Shown here: positions 35,301 through 45,992 of the stretch, one piece after another | Position numbering within the stretch: the first letter of the stretch is position 1 | Layout of the letters: the number at the start of each line of letters is the position of its first letter | Origin: Congeria kusceri | Taxonomy: Eukaryota > Mollusca > Bivalvia > Myida > Dreissenidae | Direction: 5' to 3' | Length of the DNA: 64,000 nt | Assembly: GCA_027627225.1 (NCBI GenBank) | Contig: CM051032.1 | Span: 68,173,320-68,237,319, forward strand | The notes under the pieces: generated by a model | Databases searched by the model: none | What the model was told of the DNA's origin: nothing | What the model saw: the letters and a program-made list of their open reading frames with translations, nothing else | Made by a program: the position numbers and the translations under genes

Positions 35301-37393
35301 GTTGTCCAAGTTGGTATATTTCTAATAAATATAAATTATTGTACGTGCGAATTGCAATAAAATCAACAGGCTCATACATTAATGTTGTCTAGTCTATAAG
35401 GCCACCAAAGTCTGAAGAATGTGATGGTTTTACAACAAAATGTTATTAACTGTTTACGTGTACAATTTATTAATTAATGCAGTAGGTAGCGTTCAAGGAA
35501 GCAATACTTTATGTTAAATGAATATTCGGGAACAAAATTAATACAAGAAAATAACTTTGAATGGTTTTGCTTTCTTATTAGTTTAGCGTCTTCACCCGGA
35601 ACAATACAATGATACGTTACAATGAAAATGTCTATCATACAGACAAATGAACACATTTGATGAGTTGTTTCCTTCACAGTCTTTTATCCAACTGCTCTGA
35701 AACAACACTGTTAATCCAATGCCTATGCCATCTTCTAAGCAATTTAACCATTGCATGTTTAATGAAACGTTTTGTGTAAGTAGAACAAGGCCAACAAGGA
35801 CAGTTAATCAATGCCAATGGCAATACCAACCTATACGGTATACGTGGCGAGCACAAACGCCGGAAACATTACGTACATTTAATGACACCAAATGCGTATC
35901 CATTTTCGTGTGAAAAAAAACAACAATAGTAGATACGCAAATCAATAACTGTTATGGACACAAACGTTCATAAGCACATATACATAATTTAAAGTTCAAA
36001 AAATTCAAAACACATTTTACGAAACACTCGTAAGTTGTATTTGTTTAATGCATCGTGTTTCTTACGAACGGACGAAAAATATCGACGATAAGGTGATCTT
36101 GTTTTCTTTTCGCAAATACATATTGAAAATAGATTTATTATTTTTTATCGCGGATATGTGGTTAAATAACATCTCTCTAGGAATCTGGATTAACAGTATT
36201 CTTAAATTTCCAATACATATCGCATTAAATTATATGTTATGAATTCCAGCCTTGTTGTTTTGAAACTGATATGTCCAGCGTCGTATGAACAGATATACAA
36301 TTCCTTATTATTACAATTTGATTCCTTCTGAGAACAGTGTTGCTAAATTAAGAGCTAACATTGCTTGCGGGCAACTAAATCAATGTTTTGCCTTCGTCTT
36401 CAGCAAAAAATGGCACAAGTCAGACAACAGCAACGTATTAACAACAAATTTTCAGTTTCAATTACATAATACATTCCATAACGAGGTATTGTTTGTTTAC
36501 TAACAGTTGTCTTAATTACGTTTTTTCTTAGTATTCCTTTTCACGATAAAAAGCACAACTGTCTGGGATAAAATGTCACAATATTATTCTTTCTGTATTA
36601 ATTTGAGATTATAATTACACAGGTGCAGTTCCATTTTGGATCTAATTTGAAATTCTAATTGCACATACATTTGTTTAATAGCAATGTGCTCATTAAAAGA
36701 GAAATACAAGTCATTAACAGCTGTGAAGACAAAACTTTATGAGCATAATAAACGTTTACATACCATTTTAGAAAACATTTGGTTCGTGCCATTTGGTGCC
36801 TACAGTGACAGTTGATATAAACAAATTATAGAAATGAACTACGAGCCTAATCGTAAAGCCGACTTTATGAGTCTCTAATGCTTAAATGTAACGCCATCTA
36901 TCAACAGTTTAGACCCATTGTTTACAGCTTTGTATAATGTAATTACTAATGACAAATTGGAAAAAAAAACACAATGAGACCAGTTGTTTTTTATTTGTTT
37001 AAAGAATCAACACTTTAGTTATTAAAATAACTAATATTTTATTACACATGACTATTAAATAAGCGGCGCGAATCGTATGAAGATGCACTAAACTACATCC
37101 AATTAACGAGGTAGGCAGAGAGGCTGGGCGGGAGACATGGAATGAGCGGCACTTAAAGAGTGTATGTACGATCTTACAACAAATGTATTGCAATAAATTA
37201 AAACAACCCGATAAAGTTAATAACCATATACTACGATTTAAAATGGAAGAAAAGTTAATAAGAGCCATTGTTGTAAACCGCATACTTCGCTACTTTTCAA
37301 TCACAAACTAGTTTTCGTCTGTGCAGCCAGAAACTCCAATACATGTATATACGTTGACTAGACAGTTGGTTTTAGGTTACACAACAATAATAA
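32329..37393. other. Long, largely featureless AT-rich stretch
   Basis: No gene or known element is recognised over 5 kb. A GTT-type microsatellite lies at 34,944-34,972. Segments at 35,630-35,700 (CAAATGA-CACAT, GTTGTTTCCTTCACA) resemble 11,335-11,375 and 16,725-16,760 of the long diverged segment. A minus-strand stretch at 33,211-33,310 resembles plus-strand 61,570-61,680 (GAGGTTA, TTGTGTT, TTAACACAGATAAC-type phrases). These are worn dispersed repeats. Open frames here have no recognisable domain. Confidence 0.5.
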
Positions 37394-38411
37394 ACAAGAG
37401 CTGTCAGAGGACAGCGCGCTCGACTATTCGGAGTATTTCAGTTGGTACCTATTTTGGATAGTGGAAGGGGCATAAATTTGTTAAAATACAAAACTTTTAA
37501 GTGAAGCCTTGTATAGTTTATAATTTTTTGGAACAAACATTTTAACCACAAAGTCTATGTAAAAAGTGTGCTAACTCTGTCAAAATACAAAACAGAGTTA
37601 TAGGTAATGTTGACAAAGGTTATTTTCAAGTTTCAGGTGAATAACTTATGTAGTTTTGAAGTTACAACACTTTTGAATATAAACTTTAAAAAGAAAATCT
37701 AAGTGAAAAAGGGGAATAACTCTGTCAAAATACAAAATAGAGTTATGGGTAATGTTGCCCCTGATACTAGAGTTGATGACAAAGGTTAGTTCCAAGTTTC
37801 AAGTGAAAAACTTATTTAGTTTTGAAGTTACACAACTTTTGAATATAATTTTAACCAAAAAAATCTATGTGAAAAAGGGGCATAACTCTGTCAAAATACA
37901 AAATAGCGTTATGGGGAATGTTCACCCTGATACTGGAGTTGATGAAAAAGATATATTCCAAGTTTCAAGTGAATAGCTTTTGTAGTACTGAAGTTACAAA
38001 ACTTTTGAATAAAAACTTTAACCAGTAAATCTATGTGAAAAAGCGGCACAACTCTATCAAAATACAAAAAAGAGTTAAAGGGAATGTTGCATTGATACTG
38101 GAGTTGATGACAAAGGTTGGTTCCAAGTTTCAAGTGAATAACTTACGTAGTTTTGAAGTTACAAAACTTTTGAATACAAACTTTAACCAGAAAATCTAAG
38201 TGAAAAAGGGGCATAACTCTGTCAAAATACAAAACAGAGTTATGGGGAATGTTGCCCCTGACACTGGAGTTATTCCAAGTTTCAAGTGAATAACTTATGT
38301 AGTTTTGAAGTTACAAGACTTTTAAATAAAAACTTTAACCAAATTCAGACGCGGACGCCGACGCCGGGGGTAGTAGGAAAGCTCACCTATTCTTCGAATA
38401 GTCGAGCTAAT
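37394..38411 (+). mobile_element. Tandem-core element, GCGCTCGACTATTC family, copy 2
   Basis: Head ACAAGAGCTGTCAGAGGACA, GCGCGCTCGACTATTCGGAG. Tail CACCTATTCTTCGAATAGTC, GAGCTAA. About five units of 163 bp contain AACTCTGTCAAAATACAAAA, AGAGTTATGGG-AATGTTG, CCTGATACTGGAGTTGATGA, TTCCAAGTTTCAAGTGAATA and TTTTGAAGTTACA. A GACGCGGACGCCGACGCCGG segment precedes the tail. Ends are inverted (CTCGACTATTCG / CGAATAGTCGAG). Confidence 0.88.
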
Positions 38412-39850
38412 TATGCAAAAGTCGAAACTCTTATTTGTTGAATTATTCGACAGTTTAGTGTTTCCTGCGTGATGTTTATGTTTATCTGTCTGCTTTCAAG
38501 TTATATTGTAACTTTTACCTGCTTATTTTGAAAATAATTGATATGAATTATCGTACATACACACTTTAAACAAAATACTGTACTGTAAAGTATAACTCCC
38601 GCGTACATAAATTCAATGTCTACATAGGTTATAGACACATAATTTACTATAATGCAATTCGTAGACGCAATGGCAAAGAGCCATATACGATAGTACGGGT
38701 ATCTTGGTATTTTTCGTGATCATTAATATCATGAAGGCACAGTTCACTTTTGACTGCACATGTTTTGCATGTTATATGAGTTGTATGCGAATTGAAATAT
38801 GTGTACATATCATTATAGAAAATAAACCTTTGATTTTTTCGTTTACGGCGATGTTAAGTCGCACTTACACTTACCCCATCACATAAGGATATTATAACAA
38901 ATGCCATTTTATAAAGGAAACCAATTAGAGCTTCCAATCATATAGCCCAGAAACATTGGATACACATGTACATATACATGTACATTAATATATGTCCAAA
39001 TACGCAAAATAAAGTGTAATACCACGAATAGTACGTTTTAAGTGAACTGCATTTTAATTACTAAGAAGTAGCAAAGCAATGGAGAGCACTTTCAGAAACA
39101 GAATGAAATAACGACAACATATTTATAGTTTTCTTCTGACAAAGTTAAGCTTCTTATCCATTCGATAAAGAATATAACAAAATAACAAACAGATAGACTT
39201 TTAAATAACTCGGTAGTTGCAATTGACTAAAGTTATACAATTAAAAAAAAATACGAAATGAAAATAAATTATGGTATATGAACACATTTATCTTTTTTTC
39301 TTGATGTACAATATAAAATGTTCCAACTACATTGCGTTTATATATTTCGATATTGACAATTAGCCATGGCTTTAGAAAATTTTTAGAGACACGATGAAAT
39401 TGAACCACTAAATTTTTTTTTTTTTCTTGTCCATAAGATAATCACGCACTCAGACATTTCTGATTTGTGGTTACAAAACAATGGTAAGAGGACCATAAAC
39501 AGCACGTAGCGGTCGAGGAAATTGTTTAAATTAGGCGCCATTGAGGTCTGTGCAAGGTTATTTAATCTTCAATCGGGCTTTATTGAAAATATTAGTAAAT
39601 TATGTCTGACACGAACAATAAAGCATGTGTAAAATATATGAGTAGTAACTGTGTTTGTTTGGTTCATTAAATACTTCAAACGTTTGTAAAAATAATATAG
39701 CAATTATTAATATTTTTCCTGTAAACAACAAGTCAACAAACGAATGCCCAAACTGAAGCTGCAATCTCTATTTTTTTTCAGAAAATTACATCGTTTTTAT
39801 TTTTATTGGTATACCTAAGAGTTTTTAATATTTAGTTAATTTACCTTTAT
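38412..39850. other. AT-rich stretch without genes
   Basis: A palindrome of about 20 bp (ACATGTACATATACATGTAC) lies at 38,961-38,985, and short homopolymer runs near 39,245 and 39,410. No coding or element signal otherwise. Confidence 0.5.
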
Positions 39851-40110
39851 GCCAGGTTTCCACTGCCGATCAGATCAACTCGATGTACCCCGATCTCCTA
39901 CATCCGCCGACTTATGTCGATCAAAAGCTAAATAAAGCGTGATCAAGACTTCCTCTCGACCGCTACTCGACAGCAGACGACCAATACACGATTTCTCCAC
40001 GACTCATCCCGACAATCTGTCCGACCTCTTCCAGACTAGGTCGACTCGTACACGATTCCTAAACGTTATGTTCGACTAACACCAAGTCAACTATACCAAC
40101 ATTATGGACC
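39851..40110 (+). mobile_element. MITE-like end 'GGTTYCCACTGCCGATC' with CGAC-rich body
   Basis: TGCCAGGTTTCCACTGCCGA is the start, followed by GATCAACTCGATGTACC. Its reverse complement closes another block at 46,425-46,502 (GGTTGATCCGATCGGCAGTG, then GGAACCTAGCA). The 260 bp body is unusually rich in CGAC, TCGA and CGAT tetramers for this AT-rich DNA. The two blocks may be one old 6.65 kb element with a PIF/Harbinger remnant inside, or two separate short elements facing each other. Confidence 0.55.
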
Positions 40111-40151
40111 TGATCGTACTTTGGTCGTAAAAGATGCACGTTTTAGAAACT

Positions 40152-41512
40152 TCTGTATAACAAAAGGGCCATAAGGCCCTAGGTCGCTTACCTGAGGGGC
40201 CAAGGAATTAAACTGTTCTGAGCAAGTTTCATGAAGATTCAGCTAAAAATGTGGCCTTTAGAGTGTTCACAAGCTTTTTTCTTCAAGTTGGCCTGATAAC
40301 CAAGTTTTTGACCTCAGGTGACCCAGTTTCGAACTCGTCCGAGATATCATTGGGACAAAATTAAAGTTCTGAGCAAGTTTAATGATGATTGGGCTACACA
40401 TGTGGTATCTAGAGTGTTCACAAGCTTTTCCTTCAATTTGGCATGGTGACCTAGTTTTTGATCCCATGACCCAGCTTTGAACTTGTCCGAGATAAATAAA
40501 TGTCCTGAACAAGTTCAAGAAGATTTGGTAAAAAATACGACCTAGTGACCAAGTTTTTGACCCCACATGACCCAGTTTCAAACTCGTCCGAGATATTATT
40601 AGAACAAATGTTCCGGTCATGTTTCATGAAGTTTAGGCTATAAATGTGGCCTCTAGAGTATTCACGAACTTTTAGAAGTTTTCAATATAGCCATATAACG
40701 ACAAACTGCCCCGCCCTCTGGCGGCTATGTTTTTCAATGGAGCGGAACCATTTTCGAACTCGGCCTAGATATCATAAGATCAAATGTTCCTTGCAAGTTT
40801 AATGTTGATTGGGCAAAAAATGTGACTTCGAAAGTGTTCACAAGCCTTTTCTATAGTCATAAAACTAAAACTGCCTCCCCCTCCCCATGTTTTTCAACGG
40901 AGCGGAACCATTTTCAAATTCATCCGAGGCATCAAAATAACACATTATCTGAGCAAGTCTCATGTTGATTGGGCAAAAAAATGTGACTTGTAGAGTGTTC
41001 ACAAGCTTTTTCTATAGCCAAATAAGGAAAACTGCCCCGCCCCCTGGCGGCCATGTTGTTCAACGGAGCGGAACAATTTTTTTTATCTCAGCCGAGATAT
41101 CATGAGAACAAATGTTCTGAGCAAGTTTCAAGTTGATTGAGCAAATAATGTGACTTCTAGAGTGTTCATAAGCTTTTTCTATAGCCACATAAGGAAAACT
41201 GCCCCGCCCCCTGGCGGCCATTTTTTTCAACGGAGCGGAACCATTTTCGAACTCGGCTGAGATATCATAAGAACAAATGTTCTCAGCAGGTTTCATGTTG
41301 ATTGGGCATAAAATGTGAATTCTAGAGTGTTCACAAGCGTTTTCTTCAATTTGAACTTTTGACCTAGTTTTTTGACCCCATATGACCAAGTTTCTAACTC
41401 GTCAGATATATCATTGGGACAAATGTCCTGCGCAAGTTTCATGACGATTGGGCAATAAATGTGGCCTCTACAGTGTTCACACGGTAAATGTTGACGACGA
41501 ATGTTCTTTAAC
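40152..41512 (+). mobile_element. Tandem-core element, 'AGAGTGTTCACAAGC' core, about eight units
   Basis: Head AAAAGGGCCATAAGGCCCTA, GGTCGCTTACCTGAGGG. Units of about 160 bp: GAGCAAGTTTCATGTTGATT, GGGCAAAAAATGTGACTTC, TAGAGTGTTCACAAGCTTTT, CTGCCCCGCCCCCTGGCGGC, CAACGGAGCGGAACCATTTT, TCCGAGATATCAT. First and last units have a GACCTAGTTTTTGACCCCA variant in place of the CCCCTGGCGGCC segment, so two sub-unit types alternate. Minus-strand open frames at 40,267, 41,060 and 41,293 are core read-through. Confidence 0.85.
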
Positions 41513-41589
41513 AAGAGATAAAACCGCCAAACAAATGTAATCAGCCTTCAGTATTTCCGAGAAATCACGAATGCATCAATCTTTCTATT

Positions 41590-42110
41590 ATGGAAGTTGA
41601 GCAGCTGAACTTAAGGGCCAGATGGTTAGAGATTCAGCACAGCATTATAATTTATGAAGCTTGGGGAGATTTCGTGGATGACCTACAAGAAGCAACAAAA
41701 AACGTCGTTACGGTAGACAAAAATGGCGCAGGCAAATCTTGGTGAGGAATGCTAGCACGGCACCCTCTGTATAGGCCAGTACGAACAACTCCTGAATGAG
41801 TTAAACAGGACGGGCCCTAATGGATATAAACACTTTTAAACAGTTGATGCAGAATTGTATGGGGAGCTTCTTCACCGAATACCACTCCTATTAAGAAGCA
41901 ACATTCAAACTTCATGTAACTACAGGTAAAGAGCGACACACGTCATGTGTGTATTTGTAAGCTGTTATTGGATTACAGAGATGCTCTGAATCCCGAATTG
42001 GATGACATTCTCCGTCAGCTTCCAACTGATGCGTCGTACACAGAGTTCATCTACCTCTTTAGAGTCGGTAAGAAAACGATATGCAAGTTCATACACCGAC
42101 AAAATGAAGA
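41590..42110 (+). pseudogene. PIF/Harbinger-type transposase N-terminal remnant with a possible 53 bp intron
   Basis: After an ATG at 41,590 the frames give MEVEQLNLRARWLEIQ, then (shifted) GRQKWRRQILVRNAS, then from 41,774 GQYEQLLNELNRTGPNGYKH, a stop, and TVDAELYGELLHRIPLLLRS. At 41,925 the exon ends AACTACAG and GTAAAG follows; TTGGATTACAG ends at 41,978. Joining them restores NYRDALNPE, the family's usual phrase. Exon 2 continues LRQLPTDASYTEFIYLFRVG, KKTICKFI. These match my memory of the N-terminal part of Harbinger transposases. The DDE catalytic part is missing after 42,110, and at least one frameshift and one stop are present. Confidence 0.82.
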
Positions 42111-42389
42111 AAAATACTATTTAATTATTAGAATTACAACCAAACGTGGATATGCCGGTAAACTACTAAGGGCCGCAACTGACGTGTAGCCTCGGGCGTA
42201 GGAACCAGTTTTAGTTTCGGATTCATTTTCGTCGAACGGCATTTCTAAAATCTCGTCAGACATTTCACATCGCTGTTGATCAATTCGGAGTTTATTTTCT
42301 GGTAAAAAAATAATTAAAAATATTTAAATTTCCCAATTTGCGTTAACAATTTCATCGTCTGTAACAACGGCAATCGATAAATCAGTCAT
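42110..42389 (-). pseudogene. Short unassigned minus-strand ORF pair converging on the transposase remnant
   Basis: From an ATG at 42,389 the minus strand reads MTDLSIAVVTDDEIVNANWE and stops. A pyrimidine-rich TTTTTTTACCAG then precedes an open frame reading ENKLRIDQQRCEMSDEILEM and FDENESETKTGSYARGYTS. Joining at GTTAAC/CCAG would make a 50 bp intron, and the fit is uncertain. I recognise no domain. It may be a second gene of the same transposon, a captured exon or chance. It lies just downstream of a CRE-bearing, CCAAT-bearing region. Confidence 0.3.
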
Positions 42390-42424
42390 TTTGTTTACAA
42401 ACAATGGTGTATACATCGTCAACG

Positions 42425-42630
42425 TTCACGTAAAACAATGACGTCATTTCGCAAATAGCGAATGAAAATAAACATCCTAAAGGTGCGCGCAAAACAATGA
42501 CGTCATTTCGCAAAAGAAGTATGAAAAAGTAGTACGGTTATGAATAACAACGAGGTAATTTGCACACGCAGCCGGTTCATCGGGGTATGAATGACAGGTC
42601 ACGTGGGCGAATTATCCAATCAGAATGCAG
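42425..42630 (-). promoter_or_regulatory. Promoter-like region with two CRE palindromes, E-box and CCAAT
   Basis: AACAATGACGTCATTTCGCA occurs twice, 61 bp apart (about 42,435 and 42,496). Each has the full TGACGTCA palindrome, the CREB/ATF site. A CACGTG E-box lies near 42,600 and CCAATCAG near 42,616 (a CCAAT box when read on either strand). They sit upstream of the minus-strand ATG at 42,389. The cluster is unusual for its AT-rich surroundings. Function is inference. Confidence 0.4.
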
Positions 42631-43321
42631 CGTTTACTTGAAAATGCAGAAAGTTGAAATTATTAAAATATGAACAAATAAATAATTAAAGAAATGTAAT
42701 AGATCTACAGGAATATCCATTCCAAAAGCAATTATGGTTTCTGCCTATAGAAAGCTAATGTTGAAGCGGTGTGTTAAGAAGGAGGAAGAATATGCTTAAG
42801 TTCTTTGAAACAAGAAATAATACAGAGAAATTAAATTATTAAGAGTATGAAAATAATCTTAAAACAAAAAACAACAAAGAATTCTAAATAGATCAAGTGA
42901 ATTAAAGAGTGGAAATAGAAAAGCAATAAATTCTGGCGAGAATGCATTGTGTCCCAGGCAGAATCCCCAATTGAGTGTAATGGGGAGGTGCACATTGAAA
43001 TTTTGAACAATTGCTTGTCTAAGGGCGTCTTTAATAAACTACATTGAATCCGGTCTTGGCAGATTCAATATTAGCTGTGTGCCAGATAAATATATATCGA
43101 AGGATTGTTGTTTGAAAGCACAATAATTGTTGAAAGTGCAAAAACATCACAATTATTAATATATCATTACTAGAACACATGCATGGTTATTACTTTTTTT
43201 TCTTGTTAAATACATCCCATACGTATATGTCAATGGAAGTATGATTAAACATATTATTATGCATCCTAATTAATGTGTTTCACAGCAACTTGTTATAGAA
43301 TCCTTTGTTTATTTTAATAAA

Positions 43322-43570
43322 TGGTGAAGTGTTCAGAAATACATGCACAAGTGTTCGGAATTAGGTGCATGTGTTCGGTAATACAAGCAGGTGGTTTTTG
43401 ATTTCAGAATGACGCATCCAACTATTACATGCGCATATATACGCTATTTAGCACTAAACGGTTATATAATGATACAATTACATGTCAAGTTGTGCAGATT
43501 GAGATACACGCTTGTATTACCGAACAATATGGTTTTTACACCTTAAGTGTTCGGTAATACCCGCACCCGC
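43322..43570. repeat. Inverted GTGTTCGGTAATAC motif cluster
   Basis: GTGTTCGGTAATACAAGC at 43,371 is mirrored by GCTTGTATTACCGAAC at about 43,511-43,526. A third direct copy GTGTTCGGTAATACCCGC lies at about 43,550, with worn versions at 43,328 and 43,352. It could fold into a hairpin of about 155 bp. It looks like the ends of a small inverted-repeat element. Confidence 0.6.
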
Positions 43571-43889
43571 TCTAATTGTTTTTTCTTTCAATCCTTGGGA
43601 AATATTTTCTGAATAAACTTGAGCAGTATTATGCAAATAAATAATTGTGAAGTGTGTTGTTATAAATTAGCTCATTCGTTTCCGTAACATATCTGGGATG
43701 CCATTATTTGTACAACTTATCATTTAATAATCATTTTGATCACAAATATTTTGTATCAACATAAATAGACACTAATGAAGCTGATCTTCAAATAAAATGT
43801 TTAATCAAATCAAAAGCAAACACAACACAATTAAAATCAAAGCGCTGAAGGCACAGCAGTTGATATTGCGTAGCATGGGGCACAATTCA

Positions 43890-44045
43890 CTCTATTCAAA
43901 TGTTTATAGCAAATATAGGAATAATAAAACTCAAGATACATCAACAGGAGAGAAACCCTTATTACCATCCGCTGGTCCTTTATTTAAGGCAAGTGACCAA
44001 CTGCCTATACCATACAGGACAAAACATACAGCACAACACAAAACA
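43890..44045 (+). repeat. Second copy of the 29,540-29,690 dispersed block
   Basis: ATATAGGAATAATAAAACTC, AACAGGAGAGAAACCCTTAT, CATCCGCTGGTCCTTTATTT, AAGCACCAAGTGACC-like text and ACAGCACAACACAAAAC line up with 29,540-29,690. An open frame at 43,797-44,081 spans it but is not supported by the other copy. The block directly precedes the next tandem-core array. Confidence 0.65.
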
Positions 44046-44084
44046 TTGCTAGAGTGCCATTGTCACAGAGAGTGGCGGTGAAAG

Positions 44085-44790
44085 AAGCATTTTTGGGATA
44101 AAGATTCAACGACTAAAGAGAGAAAATCCACCCATGATGGACAAGGATATGCTCCGGACAAAGTGATAAGGACTGATTTCTTATATTTGACCCATGACCT
44201 TGAATTCTGGCCTTGACCTTGGACCTAGGGACCTCCCTCTTGAGCGCGACACTCCGCCTCATCATGCTTATCACCTCTGCCAAGTTATTTGAAAATCCAT
44301 CCATGCTGGACAATGTTATGCTCAGGACAAAATGTTAAGAACTGATTTCCTAAATTTGACCTTTGACCTTGAATTGTGACCTAGACCCTGGACCTAGGGA
44401 CCTGGTTCTTGTGCGGGACACTCCGTCTCATCATACTTATCACTTCTGCCAAGTTATTTGAAAATCCATCCATGCTGGACAAAGACATGCTCCGGACAAA
44501 GTGTTTAGGATTTATGTCTTATATTTGACCTTTAAACTTGAATTCTGAAATTGACCTTGGACCTAGGGAACTGGTTCTTGCGCGTGACACTCCGTCTCAT
44601 CATGTTTATCACTTCTGCCAAGTTATTTGAAAATCCATCTATGCTGGACAAAGTTATGCTGCGGACAAGGATCTCCCGCCGCCCGTCCGCCCGCAAATAC
44701 TCGCCCGCCAGCCTGCCCGCCCGCTGGCATTGGCGTTCCCATAATACGACCCGTTCTTTAAATGGGCGTATAAAAAATTGGACCTGCAGA
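44085..44790 (+). mobile_element. Tandem-core element, 'CATCCATGCTGGACAA' core, four units
   Basis: Four units of about 170-175 bp: AAATCCATCCATGCTGGACA, GCTCCGGACAAAGTG, TTGACCTTTGACCTTGAATT, TTGGACCTAGGGACCTGGTT, GACACTCCGTCTCATCATG, ATCACTTCTGCCAAGTTATT. The end is a strand-asymmetric C-rich tract (CGCCCGTCCGCCCGC) followed by CCCATAATACGACCCGTTCT and an ATGGGCGTATAAAAA hairpin. Same overall design as the other tandem-core elements with different ends. Confidence 0.85.
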
Positions 44791-45044
44791 GTGTCAAGTA
44801 TGAAAGATGCATGACAGATGCCCTCCGTTGTCTTAATAATTCAACCTGTACTGGACGCAAAGTGAAGTAAAAGTTATGTTCACTCCTAATTTCTATAATT
44901 CAAAGTGTCAATGACATTAAATAACACGTTTGGCATTCAAAATCTGATCCTTATTATTTATGATAATAAATCTGAATAGCAAGAAAATTATCTGCATTTT
45001 AGTTAAAGTGCATTCAATGATTTTACTCCCTACAAATGTAGAAC

Positions 45045-45988
45045 CAAGACCTTTCAGTGGACAGCACACCCTACTATTCAAACTATTTCATTTGGTGCAT
45101 TGTTTGAAAGTGGACAAGAAAAAAAGAAACCAAGAAAAGGAAGTTACATTAGAGATACACCGGAATACTACCCTAGTAAAATCTCAACCGAAAGTAGAAT
45201 AGACAGGCATATATAGTAAACTGTTAGTTTTTTTAGGGTAAATCAGTTAAAATATAAAAACTGAGTTTTGACTATCGTTTTATATAATCTAGTATTTAAT
45301 TCAAATGTTACATTCAATTAGTTTCACGTAAATACTGTGTATAAGACCAAAACCTTTTTTTTGAAAATCTAAGTAAAAAGGGGCAAAATTGTGTCAAAAT
45401 ACAAATTCTAACATGATACTCACAAATTTTTCTATAGACAAAGAACAAAATAAACAACACAAAAGGAAGACCCGATGCTGAGTGGAGCATAGTTAAAAGA
45501 AGTTCCAAGTACAATTGCAAAAATATATGAGAAATCATGTACGAATCGAAATAATAACCGCATTAATATGAAAATCGTTGTTTATCGGCCAATAAACAAC
45601 ACTTTGTCGATCTGATGCGTGGCTATTAAACAACTCTGGCCCACGCCCTCGAGGTTAAATTACTACGCATCAGAACTCCAAATCCTTTTTATTGACCGAT
45701 AAACAGAGATAAATCGAAAATTATTTCTTAACTAGAGTTATGGGTATTGTTGCACCTGATGCTGTAGTGGAAGATGTATTCCAAGTTTCAAATCAAAACC
45801 TTATATAGTTTATAAATTTAAAAAAATTCTAAATAATAACTTGAGAATAAATATCTATGTAAAAGGGAGCATTACTCTGTCAAAATACAAAACAGCAAAA
45901 TATAGACGACAAATATATATTCCAAGTTTCAAGTGAAAACCATAGTTTATAAATTAGGAAAGCTCACCTCTTTTTTGAATAGTTGAGT
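45045..45988 (+). mobile_element. Tandem-core element, GCGCTCGACTATTC family, copy 3 (worn, interrupted)
   Basis: A degraded head (TCAGTGGACAGCACACC, CTACTATTC) and ATTTCATTTGGTGCATTG match the 37,394 copy. Cores include TGTGTCAAAATACAAA, AGAGTTATGGGTATTGTTG and TATTCCAAGTTTCAAGTG. The tail is GCTCACCTCTTTTTTGAATA, GTTGAG. A palindromic block at 45,573-45,712 interrupts it (TTATCGGCCAATAAACAAC against TTATTGACCGATAAACA, and TCTGATGCGTGG against ACGCATCAGA). This is probably an insertion. Confidence 0.7.
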
Positions 45989-45992
45989 TGAA

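Noticed and set aside
40267..41514. Three minus-strand open frames of 73-117 codons with repeated peptide phrases
   Set aside because: They read through the 160 bp tandem core. The peptide repeats follow the DNA period and there is no start or splice context.
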